Shown one piece after another: positions 52,272 to 60,935 of a stretch of DNA of 64,000 nt. The stretch lies in assembly GCA_039527025.1 (NCBI GenBank), contig BAAAJN010000001.1:124001-188000 (forward strand). Reading direction: 5' to 3'. The stretch comes from Microlunatus lacustris (GTDB taxonomy: Bacteria; Actinomycetota; Actinomycetes; Propionibacteriales; Propionibacteriaceae). The first letter of the stretch is position 1, and each line of letters starts with the position of its first letter. The position numbers and the translations under genes were made by a program. The notes under the pieces are model-generated. The model made no database searches. It was given only the letters and a program-made list of their open reading frames with translations, and was not told the origin of the DNA.

Positions 52272-55200
52272 TCAGGCTGGGGGTTCGAAGACCAGGGTGA
52301 GCTGGTGCGCGCCGGGCCACAGGGCGTGCTGCGGCAGCACGTCCGGGCCGCAGGCCCGGCTGCCCACGCCGTGCACCGCCGCGTCGAGGAACAGGTGGGT
52401 CGCCTCGCTGGCGGGCAGCTCGTGCGGGTGCGGTGCGCGGTCCACCTGCTGCGGGGTGTGCCGGCTGAGCGTGAATCCCGGCCGCCGGCCGGCGGTGTCG
52501 GGAGCCGTCCGGACCCGCAGGGCGACCCCGGCGGCGCCGCTGAGCTCGAGGTGGCGCAGGTCGGACCGGTGGCCGGTCTCCTGCGGCCGGGAGTACGGCA
52601 CCGCCAGCTCGTCGACGCCCGCGGAGAAGCGACCGGTCCGGGCGGCACTCCGGGTGTCGGGGTAGGACTCCGCCGGCCCGGTGCCGAACCAGCTGGCCCG
52701 GTCGACGTCGGCCGGCAGGTCGAACCGCACGCCCACGCGCGGCCAGGTGCCGTCCCAGCCCGCCGACGGGACGACGTCGACGAAGCAGCCCAGGCCGTCC
52801 TCGACCAGCTCCCAGCGGGTGCGGACCTCGACGGAGAGCCCGCTGTTCGCGGTCCCGACCCGGACGGTGCTGAGCACCGATCCCGGCCCGGCGCGCAGCT
52901 CGACCAGCCGGTGCACCAGCCGGTCCAGGCCGCGGGCGCGCCAGCGCTGCTCCGACGACGGCCCGGGCTCGCCGGTGCCGTACGGGGTGTCCTCGGGCCG
53001 GGCCGTCTCGTAGGAGCCGAAGCTCGCCCCGCGGTCGTTGTCCGTGGGCGCCCGCCACAGCTCCAGCCGGGGCCCGTCCACGGCCAGGCCGTGCAACCGG
53101 CTCAGCCGCCCGGTGCGGGCGTCGAAGGTCGCCGGACCCAGGGTCAGCGGATCGGTCGAGGTCACCAGCGCGGGCGCCGCCCCCGGACGGGGGAGGACCA
53201 CGGGCGCGGCGGTGCGCACCGGGCGCTCCAGCTGGACGCGGCCGAGGACGTGCCCCGCCGGCGCCCAGGGCTGGTCGACCGCCAGCTCGACCCGGACGTC
53301 CCACCAGCCGCCGTCGGCGCCGTCGACCAGCGCGTCGGGCAGCGGCACCGTCGCCGACGCCCCCGGGGCCAGCACCGGCACGTCCAGCTCGGTCTCAGCG
53401 CCCAGCGTGCCGTCGGCCCCCGAGACCACGCCGGCGACGACGCGCAGGTGCGCGGTGTCGGCGGTGTGGTAGCGGTTGCGGACGGCCAGCACCGGTCCGG
53501 CCAGCGTCAGCACCACCGGCGTGTGCACGGCCGCGAACTCCGCCACCGAGGGTGTCGGGGTGTCGTCGGGCAGCAGCATGCCGTCCATCACGAAGTTGCC
53601 GTCGTGCACGACCTCGCCGAAGTCACCGCCGTAGCCGTAGAAGGAGGTGCCGTCCGCCGCCCGGGTGGCCAGCCCGTGGTCGCGCCACTCCCAGACGAAC
53701 CCGCCGTGCAGCCGCGGGTAGCGCTCGGTCAGCGCGTCGTACTCCGCGATCGCGCCCGGGCCGTTGCCCATGGCGTGCACGTACTCGCACATCAGGAACG
53801 GCATCGAGCGGACGCGCTCGCCCTCGGCCGGGCCGGTGTGCCGGACCGGCCCGACCCCGCTGCCGATGGCCTCCACCTCGACGAGCGACGGGTACATCCG
53901 GGAGTAGACGTCGGTGTACTGGCCGGTGTAGTCACCCTCGTAGTGCACCGGGCGACCGGGGTCGCGGCGGTGCACCCACTGCGCCATGGCGGCCAGGTTG
54001 CGCCCGGTCCCCGCCTCGTTGCCCAGCGACCAGATGACGACGCAGGGGTGGTTCTTGTCGCGCTCGACGGTCCGCTCGATCCGGTCGAGGTAGGCCGCCG
54101 TCCAGCGGGGGTCGTCGCTGGGGTTGTCCCGCCAGCCCTGGTACTCGAAGCCGTGGGTCTCCAGGTCGCACTCGTCGATGACCCAGAAGCCGAGCTCGTC
54201 GGCCAGGTCGAGCACCCGCGGGTGCGGCGGGTAGTGGCTGGTCCGGATCGCGTTGACGTTGGCCCGCTTCATCGTGACCAGGTCGGCGCGGGCGTGCTCC
54301 TCGTCGAAGACGCGGCCGCGCACCGGGTGCGTCTCGTGCCGGTTGACGCCCCGGAAGGTCACCGGCGAGCCGTTGACCAGGAACCGGTCACCCTCGACCC
54401 GCACCTCGCGGAAGCCCACGCGGACGGTCACGGTCTCCCCGGCCGACGCCACCTCGACCGCGTACAGCCGCGGGGTCTCCGCGGTCCACGGCTGGACCGT
54501 CCCGACCTCGACCGGCGCCAGGGCGGCCGCGTCGGGGAAGGTGCGCTCGACGCCCAGCTCGGGGACCCGGAGCGTCACCGGGTAGGCGGCCGGTCCGGCC
54601 TGCAGCACCGGTCGGAGGGTGCCGCGGAACCCGGCGCCCTCCTCGTCCGCGACCAGGCCCGGCTGCAGCCAGACGTCGTCGAGCGACCCGGCCGGACGGC
54701 CCAGCAGGGTGACGCTGCGGAAGATGCCGGGCAGCCACCACTGGTCCTGGTCCTCCAGGTAGCTGGCCGCCGACCACTGGGAGACCCGCACGAGCAGCTC
54801 GTTCTCCCCGTCCTGCAGCGCCGCGGTGACGTCGAACTCCGCGACCAACCGGCTGCCGGTGCCCTTCCCGAGCTCGGTCCCGTTCAGCCAGACCCGGTAG
54901 ACCGACTCGACGCCGTCGAACCGGAGCAGCACCCGGTCGACGTCCCAGCCCGGGTGGGCGAAGGTGCGGCGGTGGTCGGCGGTCGGGTTCTCGTCGGGCA
55001 CGAAGGGCGGGTCGACGGGGAAGGGGTACTGCACGTTGGTGTAGATCGGCCGGCCCCGCTCGGCGCTCCCCGGCACCCCGTCGGGTCCCAGCACCCAGTG
55101 GGACGGGACGCTGACCTGGCCCCAGTCGCCGTCGGTCTCCGGTGGTTCGGCCAACCCGCGGTGGCTGGGGTGGAGGCGGAACTGCCACTCCCCGTCGAGG

Positions 55201-55289
55201 CCCAGCGACGGTGCGTCGCTGGTCACCCACGCCCGGGGCGTGCTGCGGGATCCGGATCCGGGGCTGAAGTCCTCGACATGGTCGGCCAC
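52272..55289 (-). CDS. lacZ: GH2 beta-galactosidase
   Basis: 1005 aa, the full LacZ domain layout: sugar-binding jelly roll, Ig-like domains, TIM barrel with acid/base Glu in IWSLGNEAGTGRN and nucleophile Glu in FLMCEYVHAMGNGPG, then the Bgal_small_N C-terminal domain. No signal peptide, so intracellular lactose-type hydrolysis. GTG 55289 lies 8 bases after a minus-strand TAGCGT. No transporter or lac regulator is adjacent. It lies in an interval that splits a conserved gene pair. Confidence 0.94.
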   Translation of the reverse strand: MADHVEDFSPGSGSRSTPRAWVTSDAPSLGLDGEWQFRLHPSHRGLAEPPETDGDWGQVSVPSHWVLGPDGVPGSAERGRPIYTNVQYPFPVDPPFVPDENPTADHRRTFAHPGWDVDRVLLRFDGVESVYRVWLNGTELGKGTGSRLVAEFDVTAALQDGENELLVRVSQWSAASYLEDQDQWWLPGIFRSVTLLGRPAGSLDDVWLQPGLVADEEGAGFRGTLRPVLQAGPAAYPVTLRVPELGVERTFPDAAALAPVEVGTVQPWTAETPRLYAVEVASAGETVTVRVGFREVRVEGDRFLVNGSPVTFRGVNRHETHPVRGRVFDEEHARADLVTMKRANVNAIRTSHYPPHPRVLDLADELGFWVIDECDLETHGFEYQGWRDNPSDDPRWTAAYLDRIERTVERDKNHPCVVIWSLGNEAGTGRNLAAMAQWVHRRDPGRPVHYEGDYTGQYTDVYSRMYPSLVEVEAIGSGVGPVRHTGPAEGERVRSMPFLMCEYVHAMGNGPGAIAEYDALTERYPRLHGGFVWEWRDHGLATRAADGTSFYGYGGDFGEVVHDGNFVMDGMLLPDDTPTPSVAEFAAVHTPVVLTLAGPVLAVRNRYHTADTAHLRVVAGVVSGADGTLGAETELDVPVLAPGASATVPLPDALVDGADGGWWDVRVELAVDQPWAPAGHVLGRVQLERPVRTAAPVVLPRPGAAPALVTSTDPLTLGPATFDARTGRLSRLHGLAVDGPRLELWRAPTDNDRGASFGSYETARPEDTPYGTGEPGPSSEQRWRARGLDRLVHRLVELRAGPGSVLSTVRVGTANSGLSVEVRTRWELVEDGLGCFVDVVPSAGWDGTWPRVGVRFDLPADVDRASWFGTGPAESYPDTRSAARTGRFSAGVDELAVPYSRPQETGHRSDLRHLELSGAAGVALRVRTAPDTAGRRPGFTLSRHTPQQVDRAPHPHELPASEATHLFLDAAVHGVGSRACGPDVLPQHALWPGAHQLTLVFEPPA

Positions 55290-55451
55290 GGACGCCGACG
55301 CTACCGTCCGCCCCCCGGCGGAGCCCTCGGCGGTCGTCGGTTCGCGCCAGGTCGGCCGCGCCGGGTAGCATGCCAGGGTTGTCCGGCGGCAGACCGGACG
55401 TGTTCGTAGTAGCCCGAGGCCGACGTCGTCTCGGTAGTCGAGAGGTTGTTC

Positions 55452-55553
55452 ATGGGTTCGGTCATCAAGAAGCGCCGCAAGCGGATGGCGAAGAAGAAGC
55501 ACCGCAAGCTGCTCAAGCGCACCCGCATCCAGCGCCGCCGCGCCGGCAAGTAG
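55452..55553 (+). CDS. bS22-type 33-aa ribosomal protein (AURKAIP1/COX24 domain)
   Basis: 33 residues, almost half Lys/Arg: MGSVIKKRRKRMAKKKHRKL then a short basic tail ending RRRAGK. This is the near-invariant actinobacterial protein found as bS22 on mycobacterial ribosomes (Rv0500B type). AGAGG (55441-55445) lies 6 bases before the ATG. It is normally next to the proC-linked HTH gene, but here 4.3 kb away. Confidence 0.92.
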   Translation: MGSVIKKRRKRMAKKKHRKLLKRTRIQRRRAGK

Positions 55554-55669
55554 GCCCGGCTCCGGCAGCTCGAGGACGTAGGCGGTCGGGTCATGGGGAG
55601 GTCCTGTGACCCGGCGCTCCGTCCCGGCCGCCGGCCTGGCAGCAGCACGGCCGGCGAGGGTGGTCGCAG

Positions 55670-55954
55670 ATGACCTGGGCCCTGGTGCTGCTGCTGACCG
55701 CGACGAGCGCCTTCACCGTCCTCGTCGTGCACCGCACCCGGCCTGGCCCTGCTGAGCGACCCCGCCCGGACCTGCGCAGGTTGCTCCTCGCGGGGGCTGC
55801 GGTCCTCGGGGTGCTGGGGCTCGCGGCGGTCGCCACGGCGGTGCTCACCGACCGGCCCGACCTGGCCGACAAGCTGGCCGTGCTCGGGCTGCTGTCCTAC
55901 TTCGTCTACCTGGGCGCCCTCGCCGTGGTCGCCCGCGCCACCAGCCGCCGCTGA
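55670..55954 (+). CDS. Small membrane protein, unidentified
   Basis: 94 aa with three membrane helices (about 2-20, 38-58, 70-90) and a Pro/Arg-rich loop after the first. No family recognised. The ATG lies 116 bases after bS22 without a clear Shine-Dalgarno. GC-skewed hydrophobic codons fit a real membrane protein, but chance cannot be excluded. Convergent with the HAD gene, 20 bases apart. Confidence 0.6.
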   Translation: MTWALVLLLTATSAFTVLVVHRTRPGPAERPRPDLRRLLLAGAAVLGVLGLAAVATAVLTDRPDLADKLAVLGLLSYFVYLGALAVVARATSRR

Positions 55955-55974
55955 CCCGTCGTGGGTCCGGCGGC

Positions 55975-56880
55975 TCAGCGACGCAGCATCCGCCGGAGGG
56001 CGACGCCCACCGCCACGGCTCCGGTCGCCCCGCCGGCCGCCCCGGCGCCCAGCAGCCCGGCCCGGGCCGCCTTGCGCCCGCGCCGGAAGTCCCGGACCGG
56101 CCAGCCCTGCTCGAGGGCGTGCCGGCGCAGCCGCCGGTCGGGGTTGATGACGGTCGGGTGCCCGACGACGGACAGCATCGGCAGGTCGTTGACCGAGTCG
56201 GAGTACGCCGAGCAGTGGGCCAGGTCCAGGCCCTCGGTCTCGGCCAGGGCCCGGACGGCGTCGGCCTTGGCCGCGCCGTGCAGCAGCTCGCCGCGGAGCA
56301 GACCGGTGTAGACCCCGTCGACGTGCTCGGCCGTGGTGCCCAGGGCGCCGTTCAGGCCCAGCCGCGCGGCGATGATGCCGGCCACCTCGACGGGAGCAGC
56401 GGTCACCAGCCAGGCCTGCTGCCCGGCGTCGAGGTGCTGCTGGGCGAGCGCCCGGGTACCCGGCCAGATCCGCCGGTGGATGGCGTTCTCGTAGGTCTCC
56501 TGGCCGATCTCCTCGAGCTCGGTGACGGTGTGGCCCTCGATGAAGGACAGCGACGCCGCGCGCGCGTCCTCGATGTGGTGCGGGTTCTCCCGGCCCACCA
56601 CCCGGAACCAGACCTGCAGCCAGATGCCCTTGGCGATCACCCGGGTGCCGAAGAACCCGTGCCGGTAGAGCCCCTTGGCCAGGTGGAACATCGACGCACC
56701 CTTGATCATGGTGTTGTCGAGGTCGAAGAAGGCGGCGGCCCGCGGGTCGGGCTCGGTGCTGAGCGGGGCGACCTCGACGGCCGAGGCGCCCACGCCGGGC
56801 AGCGGGCGGACGTCCTCGTCCTGGACCTCCGGCCCAGGTCCGGTCCCCGACACCGGGGCCGAGCCCTCAGCATCGCTCAT
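55975..56880 (-). CDS. HAD-IB phosphatase (SerB1-like)
   Basis: 301 aa. Motif I FFDLDNTMIKG, motif II LVTAAP, motif III/IV YSDSVNDLPMLSVVG give a complete HAD-IB active site, like mycobacterial Rv0505c (SerB1) at the same relative position. A C-terminal hydrophobic Ala/Gly segment may anchor it. Annotated as phosphoserine phosphatase in some genomes, but the substrate is uncertain. The ATG is exactly 6 bases after TAGGCT (56892-56887). Confidence 0.88.
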   Translation of the reverse strand: MSDAEGSAPVSGTGPGPEVQDEDVRPLPGVGASAVEVAPLSTEPDPRAAAFFDLDNTMIKGASMFHLAKGLYRHGFFGTRVIAKGIWLQVWFRVVGRENPHHIEDARAASLSFIEGHTVTELEEIGQETYENAIHRRIWPGTRALAQQHLDAGQQAWLVTAAPVEVAGIIAARLGLNGALGTTAEHVDGVYTGLLRGELLHGAAKADAVRALAETEGLDLAHCSAYSDSVNDLPMLSVVGHPTVINPDRRLRRHALEQGWPVRDFRRGRKAARAGLLGAGAAGGATGAVAVGVALRRMLRR

Positions 56881-56886
56881 CTGGCC

Positions 56887-56892
56887 AGCCTA
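56887..56892 (-). promoter_or_regulatory. Leaderless -10 (TAGGCT) of HAD phosphatase gene
   Basis: Exactly 6 bases before ATG 56880 on the minus strand. Confidence 0.5.
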
Positions 56893-56952
56893 ACGCCGCC
56901 CTGCGGCCGTCGGGCCCGTCGAGGTGGGAGGCCGCTGTGCAAGACTCGCCCC

Positions 56953-58473
56953 GTGCAGAGCGAGCAGGCGGGCATCCCGCTCGTCGCGGTGCCGCCGGTT
57001 GCGGCCGGGGTCGGCTCGAACCTGGCGGACCTGCTGGCCGCCCGCGCCGCGGAGCGCCCCGCGGACGCCGCCCTGGTGGAGCCCGCCGCGCCGACCAGGC
57101 CCCGCCGCACCCTCAGCTGGGCCGCGCTGGACGCCCGGGTCAGCGCCGTCGCGGCCGGGCTGGCCGGGCACGGCCTGCTCGCCGGGCACCGTCTCGCGCT
57201 GCTCGGTCCCGGCTCCGCTGCCTGGGTGGTCGGCTACCTCGCCGCGCTGCGCGCCGGGGTGGTGGTCGTCCCGCTCAACCCGCAGTCCACCGCCGACGAG
57301 GTCACCGCCGTGCTCGCCGACGCCGGCGCCCGGGTGCTGCTGAGCGCGGAACCCCTGGTCCGGTCCGGCGTGACGACCCTGCCGCTCACCGAGGACGGGC
57401 TGGACGCGCTGGCCGGTGACCCCGCCGTCGTCACCTCACCAGCCGACGTCGAGAGCCTGGCCGTGCTGCTCTACACCGCCGGCACCTCCGGACGGCCCAA
57501 GGCGGCGATGCTGACCCACCGCGCGCTGCTCGCGCACGTCGAGCACGTGGCTCGGCTGGGGGTGCTGAGCCCCGACGACGTGGTGCTGGCCACGCTGCCG
57601 CTGTTCCACGTCTTCGGGCTCAACGCGGTGCTCGGCAGCTGGCTCGGCTCCGGCGCCCGGTTGGTCGTGGCCGACGGCTACCCCGACAACTTCTGCGCCC
57701 TGGTCCGCGACGAGGGGGTCACCAACCTGCCGCTGGCCCCGCCGACCCTGCGCCGGCTGCTGGCCGACCCGGACCTGGAGGCCGGGCTGGGTCGGCTGGC
57801 CACCGTCGTGTCCGGTGCGGCGCCGCTCCCGGAGGACCTGGCCGAGGCGTTCCAGGCCCGGACGGGGCTGCCGGTGCAGCGCGGCTACGGGTTGACCGAG
57901 GCCGCTCCCGGGGTGACCGCCAGCTTCGGCGGCAGCGGGACCGGGGCCGGCCACGTCGGGCCGCCGCTGCCCGGCGTGGAGCTGCGGATCGGTGACGGCA
58001 GCGAGCCCGCCGAGCCCGGGGAGATCGCGGTCCGCGGCGCCAACCTGTTCTCCGGCTACTGGCCGGACGGCGCGGGCGGGCCGGACCCCGACGGCTGGTT
58101 CGCCACCGGCGACATCGGCTACCTCGACGCCGGCGAGCTGGTGCTGGTCGACCGGGCCCGCGAGCTGGTGATCGTCAACGGCTTCAACGTCTACCCCGCC
58201 GAGATCGAGCAGGTCATCCAGGAGCTGCCCGGGGTGGAGGCGGTGGCCGTCGTCGGCCGGCCCGATGACCGCGCCGGGGAGCAGGTGGTCGCGTTCGTGC
58301 AGGGCCGCGCGCTGAGCGCAGAACGGATCGCGGACCACTGCGGGCAGCGGCTGGCCCGGTTCAAGCGGCCGGCGCGCGTGCACGTGGTGGACACGCTGCC
58401 GCGCGGAGCCACGGGGAAGATCCGGAAGGGGTTGCTGAGAGAGATGACACGAGCCGACCTGGAGCAGCGATGA
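56953..58473 (+). CDS. AMP-forming acyl-CoA ligase/synthetase
   Basis: 506 aa ANL superfamily. A3-type motif LYTAGTSGRPKAAMLTHRAL, LPLFHVFGLN, GYGLTEAAPG, ATGDIGYLD and the catalytic Lys in PRGATGKIRKG are intact. It activates a carboxylic acid as acyl-AMP, then probably CoA thioester; substrate unknown. GTG 56953 preceded by AAGACT at 6 bases. Its TGA overlaps the glutaredoxin-like ATG. Confidence 0.88.
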   Translation: MQSEQAGIPLVAVPPVAAGVGSNLADLLAARAAERPADAALVEPAAPTRPRRTLSWAALDARVSAVAAGLAGHGLLAGHRLALLGPGSAAWVVGYLAALRAGVVVVPLNPQSTADEVTAVLADAGARVLLSAEPLVRSGVTTLPLTEDGLDALAGDPAVVTSPADVESLAVLLYTAGTSGRPKAAMLTHRALLAHVEHVARLGVLSPDDVVLATLPLFHVFGLNAVLGSWLGSGARLVVADGYPDNFCALVRDEGVTNLPLAPPTLRRLLADPDLEAGLGRLATVVSGAAPLPEDLAEAFQARTGLPVQRGYGLTEAAPGVTASFGGSGTGAGHVGPPLPGVELRIGDGSEPAEPGEIAVRGANLFSGYWPDGAGGPDPDGWFATGDIGYLDAGELVLVDRARELVIVNGFNVYPAEIEQVIQELPGVEAVAVVGRPDDRAGEQVVAFVQGRALSAERIADHCGQRLARFKRPARVHVVDTLPRGATGKIRKGLLREMTRADLEQR

Positions 58474-58721
58474 GCGGCGGCGAGCGGGTGCTCGTGCTGA
58501 CCCGGCCCGGTTGCCACCTCTGCGAGCAGGCGGTGGAGGTCGTCGCCCGGGTCTGCGCGGAGAGCGGGACCGGCTGGTCGACCCAGGACATCACCACCGA
58601 CCCCGAGCTGCTGCGGCGCTACACCGACGAGGTCCCCGTGACGTTCGTGGACGGCGCCCAGCACGACTTCTGGGCCGTCGACCCGGCCCGGTTGCGGGCG
58701 GCGCTGGCGGGTAAGACCTAG
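58470..58721 (+). CDS. Glutaredoxin-like thiol-disulfide protein
   Basis: 83 aa, thioredoxin fold with the redox CHLC in RPGCHLCEQAVEVV and the cis-Pro in DEVPVTFVDG. DUF836/glutaredoxin-like family; Rv0508 has this position before hemA in M. tuberculosis. Coupled to the ligase gene (ATGA). Confidence 0.9.
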   Translation: MSGGERVLVLTRPGCHLCEQAVEVVARVCAESGTGWSTQDITTDPELLRRYTDEVPVTFVDGAQHDFWAVDPARLRAALAGKT

Positions 58722-58732
58722 CCCGACCGCAT

Positions 58733-58761
58733 TTGTGCGGCACGGCCCCGGCTCCTAGAGT
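58733..58761 (+). promoter_or_regulatory. Candidate sigma-70-type promoter of the rex-hem operon
   Basis: -35 TTGTGC (58733-58738), 17-base spacer, -10 TAGAGT (58756-58761), leaving a leader of about 33 bases with AGGAGAGG before rex. The -35 half contains TTGTG, a Rex half-site, but no full Rex palindrome. Confidence 0.5.
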
Positions 58762-58800
58762 TGGTCCGATCTGAACCGCTGCCCACGAACCAGGAGAGGT

Positions 58801-59661
58801 GTGTCTTCCGCCGAGACCTTGCGTGAGGCTCGTGACGACGCACACCCGACCCCCGCGGAGACCGCTCCGGACGTGTCCGACCCGGTGCCGACCCCGGCGA
58901 CGGCGAAGGGCATCCCCGGCGCCACCGTCGCCCGGCTGCCGGTCTACCTGCGCGCACTCGCCCAGCTGTCCAGCAGCGGGACCGACACCGTCAGCAGCGG
59001 CGCTCTCGCCGAGGCGGCCGGGGTGGGCCCGGCCCAGCTGCGCAAGGACCTCTCCTACCTCGGCTCCTACGGGGTCCGCGGAGTGGGTTACGACGTCGCC
59101 TACCTGCGCTTCCAGATCGCCCGTGAGGTCGGCCAGGCGCAGGAGTGGCCGGTGGTCATCGTCGGGCTGGGCAACCTCGGCACCGCGCTGGCCAACTACT
59201 CCGGCTTCCGCTCCCGCGGCTTCCGCGTCGTCGGGCTGGTGGACCCCGACCCAGCCCTGGTCGGGCGGCGCCTCCACGGGCTGGCCATCAGCGACCTGCG
59301 CGACCTCGAGGACCTGCTGGCCGCGACCGGTGCGGTGATCGGCGTCGTGGCCACCCCGTCCGAGGCCGCCCAGGCCGTCACCGACCGGCTGGTCGGCTCC
59401 GGGGTGACCAGCATCCTCAACTTCGCGCCGGTCGTGCTCGCCGTGCCCGACGGTGTCCACGTGCGCAAGGTGGACCTCGGCCAGGAGCTGCAGATCCTCG
59501 CCTACCACGAGCACCGGCGCGCCGAGGAGCCCGGCGGGACGCGCGCCGGCCCCGGCGTCCCCGCGGGCATGATCGACCAGGTGACCGGCCCGGCCGCTGG
59601 TGACCTCGTGCCCGCCGCAGCCCGACCCGCAGGTCTCGACGACGTAGCTGAGGACGAATGA
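58801..59661 (+). CDS. rex: Redox-sensing transcriptional repressor Rex
   Basis: 286 aa. A 40-residue disordered N-terminus, a winged helix (VARLPVYLRALAQLSSSGTD, then LRKDLSYLGSYGVRGVGYDV), and an NADH-binding Rossmann domain with GLGNLG (122-127). It senses the NADH/NAD ratio. GTG start with AGGAGAGG (58791-58798). First gene of the hem operon, as in Streptomyces; stop overlaps hemA (ATGA). Confidence 0.95.
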   Translation: MSSAETLREARDDAHPTPAETAPDVSDPVPTPATAKGIPGATVARLPVYLRALAQLSSSGTDTVSSGALAEAAGVGPAQLRKDLSYLGSYGVRGVGYDVAYLRFQIAREVGQAQEWPVVIVGLGNLGTALANYSGFRSRGFRVVGLVDPDPALVGRRLHGLAISDLRDLEDLLAATGAVIGVVATPSEAAQAVTDRLVGSGVTSILNFAPVVLAVPDGVHVRKVDLGQELQILAYHEHRRAEEPGGTRAGPGVPAGMIDQVTGPAAGDLVPAAARPAGLDDVAEDE

Positions 59662-60935
59662 GCATTCTGGTGGTGAGCGTCTCGCACCGCTCGACGAGCG
59701 TCGGCATGCTGTCGCGGCTGGCGATGGACGCGACGTCCACGGCGGCGCTGGCCGAGCAGCTGGTGGCCTCCGACCACGTCGACGAGGCGGTGGTGCTGTC
59801 CACCTGCAACCGCACCGAGCTCTACGCCTCGGTGACACGGTTCCACGGCGGCCTGGACGACGCGGTCGCCGCGCTGGCCGAGCTGGCCGGCCTGAGCGTC
59901 GCCGAGCTGCGGACGCTCTGCGCGGTGTACTTCGACGAGGGGGCCGTCGCCCACACCTTCTCGGTGACCGCCGGGCTGGACTCCGTCGTCGTCGGGGAGA
60001 GCCAGATCCTGGGCCAGGTCCGCACCGCCCTCAGCCTCTGCCAGGACGCGGGCACGGTCGGCACCGTGCTCAACTCCTTGTTCCAGCAGGCGCTCCGGGT
60101 CGGCAAGCGGGTGCAGACCGAGACCGGCATCGGGTCCGCCGGCCGCTCGCTGGTCAGCGCCGCCTACGACCTGCTGGCCGGCGAGCGCGGCGGCCTGACC
60201 GGCCGCCGGGTGCTGGTGGTCGGGGCCGGGCAGATGGCCGGGCTCGCCGCCCGCACCGCCGCGGCGGCCGGGGCGCACGTCAGCTGTGCCAACCGGACGC
60301 TGGCCAAGGCCGAGCGGCTGGCCGAGTCCGTGGCTGGTCGCGCCATCCCGCTCGACCAGCTGGACGCGGCCCTGGCGTGCACCGACGTGCTGGTCACCTG
60401 CACCGGCGCCCGGTCGATGACCATCGGCGCCGACCAGCTGGCCGGGACACCGGTCACCGGCGTCGTCGACCTGGCCCTGCCGCCGGACGTGTCCGAGGAC
60501 GTGCACACCCTCGGCATCAGCCTGGTCAACCTCGACCGGCTGGTCGCCGGCCGCGACGACGAGACCGGCTCCACCGAGGTGGCCGAGGCCCGGGAGCTGG
60601 TGCGCTCGGAGGTCCGCGACTTCCTCGGCCTGCGGCGCGCCGCCCAGGTCGCGCCCACCGTCGTCGCCCTGCGCTCGATGGCCTCGGAGGTGGTCGCCGG
60701 GGAGATGGCCCGGCTCAGCAGCCGGCTGCCGGCGCTCGGCGACCGGGAGCGTGACGAGGTCCAGCGGACCGTCCGCCGCGTCGTCGACAAGCTGCTGCAC
60801 CAGCCCACCGTCCGGGTGCAGGAGCTCTCCGCCGACCCCGACGCCGTCGACTACGCCGCGGCTCTGCGCGAGCTGTTCGCCCTGGACCCGCAGAGCGTCG
60901 CGGCCGTGATGTCGGCGGAGGTCCCGTCCGCGTGA
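59658..60935 (+). CDS. hemA: Glutamyl-tRNA reductase
   Basis: 425 aa. The catalytic Cys50 in LSTCNRTELYA, GESQILGQVR, the NADPH loop VLVVGAGQMAGLAA and the helical dimerisation tail are present. It makes glutamate-1-semialdehyde, the first committed C5-pathway step. ATG overlaps the rex stop, and its TGA overlaps the hemC GTG. Confidence 0.96.
   Translation: MSILVVSVSHRSTSVGMLSRLAMDATSTAALAEQLVASDHVDEAVVLSTCNRTELYASVTRFHGGLDDAVAALAELAGLSVAELRTLCAVYFDEGAVAHTFSVTAGLDSVVVGESQILGQVRTALSLCQDAGTVGTVLNSLFQQALRVGKRVQTETGIGSAGRSLVSAAYDLLAGERGGLTGRRVLVVGAGQMAGLAARTAAAAGAHVSCANRTLAKAERLAESVAGRAIPLDQLDAALACTDVLVTCTGARSMTIGADQLAGTPVTGVVDLALPPDVSEDVHTLGISLVNLDRLVAGRDDETGSTEVAEARELVRSEVRDFLGLRRAAQVAPTVVALRSMASEVVAGEMARLSSRLPALGDRERDEVQRTVRRVVDKLLHQPTVRVQELSADPDAVDYAAALRELFALDPQSVAAVMSAEVPSA

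Noticed and set aside
52116..55409. 1097-codon plus-strand open frame opposite lacZ
   Set aside because: Antisense shadow of an intact GH2 gene with both catalytic Glu residues on the minus strand.
58721..58800. Full Rex operator upstream of rex
   Set aside because: Only a TTGTG half-site at the -35 is present; no TTCACA-type partner at the right spacing, so autoregulation is not claimed.
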